This document shows positions 16,993-25,135 of a stretch of 64,000 nt of DNA, one piece after another (the first letter of the stretch is position 1; every line of letters starts with the position of its first letter). Position numbers and translations under genes: made by a program. The notes beneath the pieces were generated by a model. That model was not told the origin of the DNA and searched no databases. It saw only the letters and a list, made by a program, of their open reading frames with translations. The stretch covers positions 48,233 to 112,232 of the forward strand of contig JAKQNP010000023.1 in assembly GCA_029565675.1 (NCBI GenBank), in the 5' to 3' direction. This DNA comes from a bacterium. GTDB lineage: Bacteria; Zhuqueibacterota; Zhuqueibacteria; Residuimicrobiales; Oceaniaggregativiventaceae.

Positions 16993-18555
16993 CTAGCGCA
17001 AACGGATCGTTTGCATAAAATCCCAGTTCACCGCCAAAATTGCCCCACGCTGCGACTCATTCCTCCCTCTCTGGTTTTCTGCATTCCGGACAGTTGCCCA
17101 GACTGTCGACAGCCTGACTGTCAACCAGGGGTTGAGTTGCCAAAACAGTTCCATATCGAGTTGCTGCACGGTTTCCACAATGCCGAAGGGAAAAGGCTCA
17201 TGGTACGTCTGGTCGACAGGCAGATCGATCCAGGGTTTGTCAAAGGCATTTTCGATGCGACCTTCGCCGTGTCGGCGATGTTCGAAACGGCACTCCACAG
17301 CCCAGCTCGGCTGCGGCCACCAGTGCAAACCCGCGAGCACACGGTCAAAATCGTTGCCGAGAAAATGGCCGATCGGTCGACCGCGATGCAGCCATTTCTC
17401 CCATTCGCCGCCTTCGCCGTTATAGGTGCGGTTGGTGATCCGCGTATATTCCAAGTAGGCATCGGCATGGCGCCAGTCAAACGGATCTGCCCAATTGACG
17501 CCGAGCAAGCAGCCCAGTTGATCCGGCTCGCGATCGCCGGGTGAGCTGTTTTCCAGTTGGATGTCGTCGATCAAAAAATTGCCGTACAGGGTGACAGCCG
17601 CCGACGGCATCCAGGTTGCGTCGATGCTGCCGATGCTGTTGCCGCCGTCCGGGCCATTCATGGTCTCGCCGTGATAAAAGATAAACGGATTGACATAGGC
17701 AAACGAATAACCCCGATCCGGACCGCCGAAAAGCACGGTTTCGTTGATGCCGATGCGCAGATTGCGCCTGGCTTTGATCTCGATCCGGTGGCCGCTGAGA
17801 TAGCGGTTGCAGCGCACCCTCTCTTCTTCGATGGTGAGATACTTGGGCTCCAGGACGGCGGTCAGGTAGGTATAGCTGAAGAGCCGGCTGTCATAGCGCA
17901 GGCCGAGGTGATCCAGCGGCCGGCTTACTTCCGACATGAGGAGCGTTGCATCGCGGCCGGTTCCCCAGCGGAGGTAATCGCGCCCGAATTTCGCGCTGAA
18001 TTTTCCCCAACGCCCCTGCAAATAGGCTTGTTCGGTATAACCAGCCATGCCGCTTTGCTCTTTACCAATGTAGGCAGGTTCTTCATCCAGCCGGTTATCG
18101 CCCAGAACGCTCGTATAGGCATCCAACCATTCGGTGACCGGCATACCCAGAGTGAGAATATGACGGCCGTCATAGCGAAACTCCGAATCATCGAATATGC
18201 CCTGGTTGCGGCTGTGCACCCAGATCAACAGCGTCTCCGGTTCTTGCGGCAGCTGGGCAAAAAAGAGCCGGCGCGCTTCGGCAAACTCTTGCAAATCGTG
18301 GTCAGCTGTTCTGCTCAACGAATCCTGCAACCGCGACCAATCCTGCATGCGCAGCGGTCTTTCGGTTGGCGACAATTCCCAATAGCGTCCGCGCAATTGC
18401 TCAAAGCGCAGGTGATCGGACAACCAGTGGTCAGGCCTCAGGGTTTGCGCCCGAACCTGACTGCCGAGAGCCAGAATTGCGAACCCCACCAGCGCCAAAC
18501 GAGCAAACTCGGCGCTGATCACCCGTGCTCTCCGGTAGAACCAGCGTTTCTTCAT
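16993..18555 (-). CDS. Wzi-like outer-membrane beta-barrel protein
   Basis: The 520-residue protein has a signal peptide ending near SQVRAQ. A repeating pattern of amphipathic strands rich in Tyr, Trp and Arg follows, and the protein ends with a hydrophobic strand (WDFMQTIRLR), as outer-membrane barrels do. The KFGRDYLRWGTG stretch and FAYVNPFIFYHGE resemble the Wzi capsule-assembly family, which binds surface polysaccharide. The ATG at 18553-18555 gives a clean signal peptide; the frame stays open upstream. It lies 13 bases after the toroid gene and 55 bases before rhaI in the same direction. A role in binding or organising a surface glycan fits. Porin function is an alternative. Confidence 0.72.
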   Translation of the reverse strand: MKKRWFYRRARVISAEFARLALVGFAILALGSQVRAQTLRPDHWLSDHLRFEQLRGRYWELSPTERPLRMQDWSRLQDSLSRTADHDLQEFAEARRLFFAQLPQEPETLLIWVHSRNQGIFDDSEFRYDGRHILTLGMPVTEWLDAYTSVLGDNRLDEEPAYIGKEQSGMAGYTEQAYLQGRWGKFSAKFGRDYLRWGTGRDATLLMSEVSRPLDHLGLRYDSRLFSYTYLTAVLEPKYLTIEEERVRCNRYLSGHRIEIKARRNLRIGINETVLFGGPDRGYSFAYVNPFIFYHGETMNGPDGGNSIGSIDATWMPSAAVTLYGNFLIDDIQLENSSPGDREPDQLGCLLGVNWADPFDWRHADAYLEYTRITNRTYNGEGGEWEKWLHRGRPIGHFLGNDFDRVLAGLHWWPQPSWAVECRFEHRRHGEGRIENAFDKPWIDLPVDQTYHEPFPFGIVETVQQLDMELFWQLNPWLTVRLSTVWATVRNAENQRGRNESQRGAILAVNWDFMQTIRLR

Positions 18556-18568
18556 CTCTGACCTGCTG

Positions 18569-20359
18569 TTATTCGGCAAGTGTGCGGATCTCCGGTTTGG
18601 CAAGATCCAGCACCCGTTTTTCATCGCCATGCTGCAAAATCATTTTTCGCCCGTCGACCTGGGCCTGAATGTAGGGACTGTCGAACAAGCGGTAGCCGGA
18701 TGGGCTGACGACTTTGCCGTCGATGCGGCGCTCACCACCGAAAGTGAATTCCAGCCGGTGGCCGTCGAGATTTCGATAAATGGCGGTCAAGTTGTCCGGT
18801 TGATCGATAAAATCGACCGGATTGGCCATGATTTTGCGTTTAAATTCAGCGAACGAGGCTATTTCCTGCGGTTGTTTGACCTCGATTATGAAACCGTTGG
18901 TCAATCCATTGCTGCGCAGGCGCTTGCCCATTTTTTCTTCGCGCCATTCGACCGGTTTGAAGGGATAGAAGGCGATATAGACCGTCCCGGTGCGACAAAA
19001 GATCCAGCCCGATGGGTCGACGGTCTGTTCACTAAAGTCGCGCGGGAAAAAACCGTCATAGTGTTTATAGAGCGCATCGTCACTGCGCAGATCGTACAAA
19101 CCGACCAAGGTGTTCTCGAACTGCAAAAGTTCTTCATAGGGCGAAGATCCCACCCATTTTTCCTGTTTGTCATAGGTGGTCTTTGACCCGACCACATCCG
19201 GCACCACGGTCTGCAAATAAGAAGTAAAGAGCGAACCCATATCGCGCGCCGAGTAATAGGGGTGCAAGGTGAACAGCGTGGTGACCTGGCCGAGGCGTTC
19301 CCGTTTCCAGTTCAGATTCCAGCTGTGCTGCAGAATCTGTTCGGTATGGCCGCTCTGGATCGATCCCAGGGCGGTATTGGAAGTCATATAGAGCATTTTG
19401 TTGACCGCCGGCATGCGCTCATCATAGTAGCGGATGCGGTAGCGAGAACGCTTGCGTTCCAGGCTCAGATAGGGCTTGGATCGATCGGTACCTATGCGAT
19501 AGAGGATTTCGGGCAAACGGTAATCGCACAGGGCAGTAATCAAATTGTTGTGAAAAAGCGTTTCCGGTTTGCCGTCCCCGCGGAAGAGAGGTCGGTCGCC
19601 CAGCAAAAAGGCAATGGTATGGGATGCATTGGAATAGTGTTTGTCGTGAATATCGGCTTCATAGATACGGCTGTGCGCTCCGCACAGCGTGCCGTCGAGG
19701 GTGTCGATAAACAGATCAGCCAGCAGCCATTCGACCATGATTTGTGCCCGGGTGCGCATGGTTTCATCTTTGGCAAAACGCTGCAACATAAAACATGGGG
19801 TCAGGAAAAAGGTTGCATAGGTCGGTGAATCGAATTCTCCCTGTCCGACGGTGGTGGTCAAATCCATCCAGTACTCGATCCACCCTTTGGCATCGTTAAA
19901 ATTTTCAGCCGAACTCTTGCCGTTGAACCAAAGATTGCCGGGTTGGTCAGGAAACGATTGGGCCAACAGATAGAGGGAGACATAATACATGAGCCAATGG
20001 TTTTCGGTATCCCCGCGATAGGGCGCATAGCTGGAAAAACTGGTGCGGATTTTTTGTCGCGAAGAATCGGGCATCCGATCGCCGCAAGTCATATAGAGTG
20101 CGGTGATCGGATAGAGCCAGAACATATCGCCGCGCGGCCTGGCCGTCAGAGAGTCGACGATCTGGCAAGCGGTGGTCAGATCGGTTTGGCGATGGAATTT
20201 GGCCATCGCGCGAAATGCGTCCTGGCTATAGGGCAGAGCGGCATAATAGTCGATGACGCTGTCGGCACGCGCCTCATAAGCGGTGGTGTAGTGGTCAGCG
20301 GCCGATGTTGCAGCGGCCAGACAAAGCAGGCCGGCGAGCAATAATAATCGGTATCTCAT
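18569..20359 (-). CDS. Secreted alpha-helical toroid protein, possible polysaccharide lyase
   Basis: The 596-residue protein has a clear signal peptide (LLLLAGLLCLAAATSAAD). The N-terminal half is helical with a repeated aromatic pattern (NHWLMYYVSLYLL, GEFDSPTYATFFL, EWLLADLFIDTLDG). The C-terminal half is rich in beta-strands. This two-part build is seen in heparinase II/III and alginate-lyase-like enzymes, but I could not identify catalytic His/Tyr residues with confidence. GGAG precedes the chosen ATG. Its position between a secreted BNR protein and a Wzi-like barrel, upstream of rhamnose isomerase, supports a role in glycan breakdown. Family membership is inferred from architecture only. 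Confidence 0.6.
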   Translation of the reverse strand: MRYRLLLLAGLLCLAAATSAADHYTTAYEARADSVIDYYAALPYSQDAFRAMAKFHRQTDLTTACQIVDSLTARPRGDMFWLYPITALYMTCGDRMPDSSRQKIRTSFSSYAPYRGDTENHWLMYYVSLYLLAQSFPDQPGNLWFNGKSSAENFNDAKGWIEYWMDLTTTVGQGEFDSPTYATFFLTPCFMLQRFAKDETMRTRAQIMVEWLLADLFIDTLDGTLCGAHSRIYEADIHDKHYSNASHTIAFLLGDRPLFRGDGKPETLFHNNLITALCDYRLPEILYRIGTDRSKPYLSLERKRSRYRIRYYDERMPAVNKMLYMTSNTALGSIQSGHTEQILQHSWNLNWKRERLGQVTTLFTLHPYYSARDMGSLFTSYLQTVVPDVVGSKTTYDKQEKWVGSSPYEELLQFENTLVGLYDLRSDDALYKHYDGFFPRDFSEQTVDPSGWIFCRTGTVYIAFYPFKPVEWREEKMGKRLRSNGLTNGFIIEVKQPQEIASFAEFKRKIMANPVDFIDQPDNLTAIYRNLDGHRLEFTFGGERRIDGKVVSPSGYRLFDSPYIQAQVDGRKMILQHGDEKRVLDLAKPEIRTLAE

Positions 20360-20442
20360 GCGATCTCCGTATCTCAAGTTGTCGGATTTTTACCAGCTGG
20401 TTGAACAGCGCAAGAGTCAGTCTTTTTGCGCACAAGCCGCGA

Positions 20443-21459
20443 TCATTGCACAGCGACAGCACGGATTTGGCCATCTCCCTCGGCGATCAGGGAAAAGCGA
20501 TTGCCGCTGTCGGTGCTGCGATAAAGCCCATAGTTGAGCGCCCCCGCATAGACAACATGGGGCTGGCGGAGATCGACGGCGATATCGCGGATGGTCTTGT
20601 CGGTGATTTCATTGTCCAGCGGTTCCCAGGTCTCTCCATAATTGCGCGTGCGGTTAACGCCGCAGAGATAGCCGCCGCAGTAAAAAACACCAGGATTGTT
20701 GGCATCGATTTCGACGCTGTAGATATCGCGGCCTTTGAGCTGCATATTGATTTGCCGCCAGCTCTGGCCGGCGTCGCGGCTGATGTAAACACCGGTGATA
20801 TCGGTACCGCACAGCAGCAGATTCTCATCATAAGGCGCAATCTGCAGATCGTGAATTTGCCGGCCTTGCAATCCCGATCTTTGCCAATGCTCGCCGCCAT
20901 CGCGGCTGACCAATACGCCGTCGGCTGTGCCGACATACAAGGTGCGCGAATCCGAAGGCTTGACAGCCAGCACGGAATGGTAGGTCAGGCTCACCGGCTG
21001 CAATCCCTGATTCAGGGAATGCCAGCTATCCCCGCCGTCACGGCTCACCCAGGTGCCATAGCTCGAAGTCAAATAGATCGTCTGTGGGTCATTGGGATCG
21101 ATGACCACGGTTTGCACCTCGGTGATCTCCCAATCGGTAACGATTTTCCAGGTTTCCCCACCGTCCAGACTGCGCAAAACGCCGTTGCCGCAGGCGAGAA
21201 AAATACGCCGACCGTTCTCGCGCGGATCCACCGCCAGGCCGAAAATAGGCAGACTTTTCCATCCTTTGTGTTGATAGGTTTCCCCGCCGTCGGCGCTGAC
21301 GTAGAGCCCGGTGGTGTAGATATCCTGACCGACCACGGTAACTTTTTTACGGCCAAGAACGGAGAAATAAAGGGATGACGCCGTCTTGGGCTGGGAAAAG
21401 AGCGGCAAAGCCACGGCGCAGGTCAACAGGACAACCAAATTTCGCATCTTATGGTTCAT
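20443..21459 (-). CDS. Secreted BNR/Asp-box beta-propeller protein
   Basis: The 338-residue protein has a signal peptide (VVLLTCAVALPLFSQ). It carries at least five Asp-box repeats of the form S.DGG..W (SADGGETYQ, SLDGGETWK, SRDGGDSWH, SRDGGEHWQ, SRDAGQSWR), spaced roughly 40-50 residues apart. These build a beta-propeller as in sialidases, sortilins and the Ycf48/YCF-type assembly factors. No sialidase arginine triad is evident, so a binding role is more likely than catalysis. GGAGA precedes the chosen ATG. It is the first gene of the leftward set that ends with rhaI. It diverges from gatE, so the promoter for the set must lie in 21460-21653. Confidence 0.8.
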   Translation of the reverse strand: MNHKMRNLVVLLTCAVALPLFSQPKTASSLYFSVLGRKKVTVVGQDIYTTGLYVSADGGETYQHKGWKSLPIFGLAVDPRENGRRIFLACGNGVLRSLDGGETWKIVTDWEITEVQTVVIDPNDPQTIYLTSSYGTWVSRDGGDSWHSLNQGLQPVSLTYHSVLAVKPSDSRTLYVGTADGVLVSRDGGEHWQRSGLQGRQIHDLQIAPYDENLLLCGTDITGVYISRDAGQSWRQINMQLKGRDIYSVEIDANNPGVFYCGGYLCGVNRTRNYGETWEPLDNEITDKTIRDIAVDLRQPHVVYAGALNYGLYRSTDSGNRFSLIAEGDGQIRAVAVQ

Positions 21460-21653
21460 AAAACAAATCTCCATGATCATGAAAGTGGCTTCTTCCACAG
21501 AAGGAATTCTTCGGCTTAAAAAAGTAAGACAATTGCGTCTAAAAGGCAAGGGAAAAACCCCACCGCGATTCCGTGTGAGAAAGAGCTCTGGACATTGCTG
21601 GCGGGATTGTGTATATTCCGCCTGAGTCCAGCGCCCAACTCGAGAGAATGCAC

Positions 21654-23582
21654 ATGAGCGATTTTGCCAGCAAGCCGTTTTCCCAGATTGAGCCGGCGGA
21701 TTATGCCGCAGTCGGTTTTCGTTCGGGACTGGAGATCCACCAGCAGCTGTTGACCCGCAAAAAGCTCTTTTGCCGTTGTCCGGCCGGACGCTACAGCGAT
21801 CGCTATGATGCGGAGATTCTCCGCCATATGCGGCCCACGCTCTCCGAACTAGGCGAATATGACGGCACTGCGTTGATGGAATTCAAAACGCGCAAAGAGA
21901 TTATCTACCGCATTCAGCACGAAACGGTTTGCACCTATGAGATGGACGACACACCGCCCTTTGAGCTGAACGATGAAGCCCTGGACCGCGCCCTCGCCAT
22001 CGGCACGCTCTATGGTTGCACGCTGATCGATGAGCTGCACATCGCCCGCAAACAATATCTCGACGGCAGCATTCCGACCGGCTTTCAGCGTACCACCATT
22101 GTCGGTGTCGATGGTTCTATCCCGTATAAAAACCGGCAAATCCATATCATACAACTCGGACTCGAAGAAGATGCCTGTCGGGAAGTCAGCGATATCGGCC
22201 ACCAGCGGGTCTATCTGACCGACCGTTTGGGCATGCCGCTCATCGAAACGGTCACCGCTCCGGATATGACCACACCGCAAGAAACGGCGCAAGTCGCTGA
22301 AATTCTCCGCCGGCTGGTGCGCAGCACCGGCCTGGTGCGCACCGGCATCGGCGCCGCCCGCCAGGATGTCAATGTCAGCGTCACCGGCGGCACGCGCATC
22401 GAGATCAAAGGCGTGCCCCGCATTCCGGCCATTCCCCTGCTCACCTACAACGAAGCGCTGCGGCAATGGAATCTTTTGCGTCTGCGCGACGAGCTGCGGC
22501 AACGCGGCATCACGCCCGAGTTATTCAAGGCGCAAGTCCGGGAAGTCACCCGATTGTTGCGACGCACCCGCTACCAACCCTTGCGACAGGCGATCGATCA
22601 CGGCCTGACTGTTCAGTGCGTCACGTTGCGCGGATTTCGCGGTTTGTTGCGTTGGCAGACCCAGACACAGACGTTATTTGCCAAAGAGATCTCTGACCGC
22701 GTGCGCGTGATCGCCTGTCTGACCACCTTGCCCAACATCATCCATTCCGATACCCTCAGCGAAACGCTGTCGAGCTCGGAATGGCAGGCGTTGCAGAAAT
22801 GCGTTGCTTCCGAAGCAGACGACACCCTGGTTCTGGTTTGGGGAAATCCGCTCGATGCCGAAACCGGTGCCAAAGAGATCATGATCCGCGCGCACGAGGC
22901 GACTCTGGGAGTTCCGTCCGAGACCCGGCAAGCGCTGGCGGACGGCACCACCGGTTTTGAGCGCATTCTGCCCGGGCCGGACCGCATGTATCCCGACACC
23001 GATCTGCCGCCGCTGCGGGTCACCCTGGAACGCCGGGAACGGATCAAGGCCGGACTGCCGCAACCGATCTGGGAAAGAGAAGCGCTATATCGCCAACTCG
23101 CCATCCCGGCTGATACAATCGAGGCGCTGGCCGTCTCACCCTGGGCTGATCTCTTTTTGCAGGCGGTCGACGAGTGGAAGCTTTCCCCTACCCGCGTGGC
23201 TGTTGCGCTGATCCAGTATCCAAAAAGGCTGCGCAAAAAAGGGTTGCCGATCGAAGAACTGTCGGCTGAAATGATCCGACGGATCATGGTGGCCGTGCGC
23301 GATGGCATGTTGACTGCCGACGGTCTGCTTGAAGCGATGGAAACCTCGCTGCGCAACAAAGCCTGGCAGATTCCGCCGCTTCTCCCGGCAACCGAACTGC
23401 AAGCCGCCATCGATGCAGCGCTGCAGCAAACCGCAGGCATGCAAAACAATCTCGCACGGCAAAAACGCTGCCTGGGTCTGCTCATGCAGAACAACCGCGG
23501 CCGAATTCACGGCGCCGAGGCGGCAAAGCAAGTCCGCGCAGCGCTTGAAGAAGCAGCTGCTCGAGTCGATCGCAAAGGATAA
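21654..23582 (+). CDS. gatE: Glutamyl-tRNA(Gln) amidotransferase subunit E, archaeal type
   Basis: GatE binds Glu-tRNA(Gln), activates the misacylated glutamate with ATP and accepts ammonia from GatD. The 642-residue length matches archaeal GatE and exceeds bacterial GatB (about 480). The GatB/E cradle begins with VGFRSGLEIHQQL and contains GGTRIEIKGVPR near 245. A GAD-type insertion absent from GatB lies between about residues 275 and 440, ending in GTTGFERILPGPDRMYPDTDLPP, a stretch typical of GatE. The last 100 residues form the helical YqeY-like tail. The start at 21654 fits a GAGAGA site six bases upstream; an ATG at 21648 is possible. The gatD gene begins three bases after the stop. GatDE is known essentially from Archaea, while the neighbours here are bacterial. 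Confidence 0.9.
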   Translation: MSDFASKPFSQIEPADYAAVGFRSGLEIHQQLLTRKKLFCRCPAGRYSDRYDAEILRHMRPTLSELGEYDGTALMEFKTRKEIIYRIQHETVCTYEMDDTPPFELNDEALDRALAIGTLYGCTLIDELHIARKQYLDGSIPTGFQRTTIVGVDGSIPYKNRQIHIIQLGLEEDACREVSDIGHQRVYLTDRLGMPLIETVTAPDMTTPQETAQVAEILRRLVRSTGLVRTGIGAARQDVNVSVTGGTRIEIKGVPRIPAIPLLTYNEALRQWNLLRLRDELRQRGITPELFKAQVREVTRLLRRTRYQPLRQAIDHGLTVQCVTLRGFRGLLRWQTQTQTLFAKEISDRVRVIACLTTLPNIIHSDTLSETLSSSEWQALQKCVASEADDTLVLVWGNPLDAETGAKEIMIRAHEATLGVPSETRQALADGTTGFERILPGPDRMYPDTDLPPLRVTLERRERIKAGLPQPIWEREALYRQLAIPADTIEALAVSPWADLFLQAVDEWKLSPTRVAVALIQYPKRLRKKGLPIEELSAEMIRRIMVAVRDGMLTADGLLEAMETSLRNKAWQIPPLLPATELQAAIDAALQQTAGMQNNLARQKRCLGLLMQNNRGRIHGAEAAKQVRAALEEAAARVDRKG

Positions 23583-23585
23583 TCC

Positions 23586-24971
23586 ATGGCTTCCGATTCA
23601 TTCAAAGGTTATCGCGGTTCCGCTCTGGCGGTGTTGCGGAATTTTGGCGTGCCGATCTGGAGCGATGTGCAAATCGCCACCCGCAGCGGCCGGTTCACCG
23701 GCATTGTTTTGCCGCGTTCTGAAACCGCTGACGATCTGCATGTGGTGGTCAAATTGCGCTCCGGCTACAACGTCGGCATTGCCGCCGAACAGATCACCGA
23801 CATGCAGATAACCGGGCGACGTGAGGCGCGCTACCAGATCCCGGAAAAGGAATTTCCCCATGACCCAAAGAAACCCCGAGTCAAACTGCTCGGCACCGGC
23901 GGCACCATTGCCAGCCGGCTCGATTATCGCACCGGGGCGGTGATCCCGGCGTTTTCGCCGGGTGAATTGTACGGTTCAGTTCCGGAGTTGGCGGAAATTT
24001 GCAATCTCGAGACCGAAAAACTCTACGGTGTGTTCAGCGAGAACATGGGGCCAGAGCAATGGCGCGGAACGGCCGAGGCGATCGGCCGGGAGATTGAAAA
24101 AGGCGTGCAAGGCATCGTCATCGGCCACGGCACCGACACCATGCACCACACCGCCGCTGTTCTCTCTTTCATGGTGCAGGACTCTCCGGTACCGATCGTC
24201 ATGGTCGGCTCGCAGCGCTCCAGCGACCGGCCTTCTTCTGATGCCGCCCTTAACCTCATTCACAGCGTCAAAACTGCGGCCGAAAGCGATATCGCCGAGG
24301 TGATGGTCTGCATGTTCGGCCCCACCTCCGACGTTTATGGTCTGCTGCACCGCGGCACCCGGGTGCGCAAGATGCACTCCAGCTATCGATCGACCTTCCG
24401 CACCATCGGCGACATTCCCCTGGCCATGGTCAGCCGCGATGTCATCACTCCCCTGCGGAACGACTATCGCCGCCGGCGCAACGACCGGCAGGTCCACCTT
24501 GACACCGCCTTTGAAGAAAAGGTCAGCATCGTCTATTACTATCCCAACATGCAACCGGATATCATCGAAGCGCTGATCGACAACCACTACCGCGGCATCG
24601 TCATCGCCGGCACCGGACTCGGACACGTGAACAAACCGCTCTATCCGGTGCTCAAAAGAGCCAATGAATGCGGCATCGCCGTCTTTATGACCGTGCAAAC
24701 CCTGTGGGGTTATGTGCAGATGTACGTCTACGAAACCGGGCGGGAAATCATGGAACTCGGCGTGGTACCGGCGGCAAACATGCTGCCGGAAGTGGCCTAC
24801 GTCAAACTGGGCTGGGCGCTTGGCCACACAAAAGATCTGCAGCAGGTCAAAGAGATCATGTTGACCCCCATTGCCGGCGAAATCACCGAACGCGAACCCT
24901 CCAACGGCTATCTGATCCTGCAGGGCAACATTCCCGAGGTGGAGGAGTTTATCTCTCGCTACCGAAAATAG
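23586..24971 (+). CDS. gatD: Glutamyl-tRNA(Gln) amidotransferase subunit D, archaeal type
   Basis: GatD is an asparaginase-like enzyme that releases ammonia from glutamine or asparagine and feeds it to GatE. The 461 residues comprise an N-terminal Tudor-like barrel (about 1-90, FGVPIWSDVQIATRSG) that plain asparaginases lack. The asparaginase domain follows: LGTGGTIAS with the first catalytic Thr near 104, and GHGTDTMHHTA with Thr/Asp near 181-183. VGSQRSSDRPSSDAALNL supplies the conserved RSSDRPSSDA block of GatD. The gene lies three bases after gatE, and a bidirectional terminator follows. The pair forms a complete GatDE operon. A metabolic asparaginase is unlikely because of the N-terminal domain and the partner gene. 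Confidence 0.92.
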   Translation: MASDSFKGYRGSALAVLRNFGVPIWSDVQIATRSGRFTGIVLPRSETADDLHVVVKLRSGYNVGIAAEQITDMQITGRREARYQIPEKEFPHDPKKPRVKLLGTGGTIASRLDYRTGAVIPAFSPGELYGSVPELAEICNLETEKLYGVFSENMGPEQWRGTAEAIGREIEKGVQGIVIGHGTDTMHHTAAVLSFMVQDSPVPIVMVGSQRSSDRPSSDAALNLIHSVKTAAESDIAEVMVCMFGPTSDVYGLLHRGTRVRKMHSSYRSTFRTIGDIPLAMVSRDVITPLRNDYRRRRNDRQVHLDTAFEEKVSIVYYYPNMQPDIIEALIDNHYRGIVIAGTGLGHVNKPLYPVLKRANECGIAVFMTVQTLWGYVQMYVYETGREIMELGVVPAANMLPEVAYVKLGWALGHTKDLQQVKEIMLTPIAGEITEREPSNGYLILQGNIPEVEEFISRYRK

Positions 24972-25032
24972 GGTGAGTCGGAAATCGATTGGGTGACAGC
25001 TGCACCTTTCGCTTGAATTTTGCAAATAGACA

Positions 25033-25072
25033 AATGCTCCGGCTCCGCACCACCGCGGAGATCCGGAGCATT
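25033..25072. terminator. Bidirectional terminator between gatD and the lipoprotein pair
   Basis: AATGCTCCGG (25033-25042) pairs perfectly with CCGGAGCATT (25063-25072), and an inner stem CTCCGC (25043-25048)/GCGGAG (25055-25060) extends it. CTTTTATTT follows on the plus strand. It separates gatD from the convergent lipoprotein gene. Confidence 0.88.
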
Positions 25073-25135
25073 CTTTTATTTGCCTGCCATTCTGCAGCGA
25101 ACGGCGTTTTCACCTTTGATCGTTCCGGCCGCGTT

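Noticed and set aside
23586..24971. Metabolic L-asparaginase
   Set aside because: The N-terminal Tudor-like domain, the RSSDRPSSDA block and the adjacent gatE indicate GatD.
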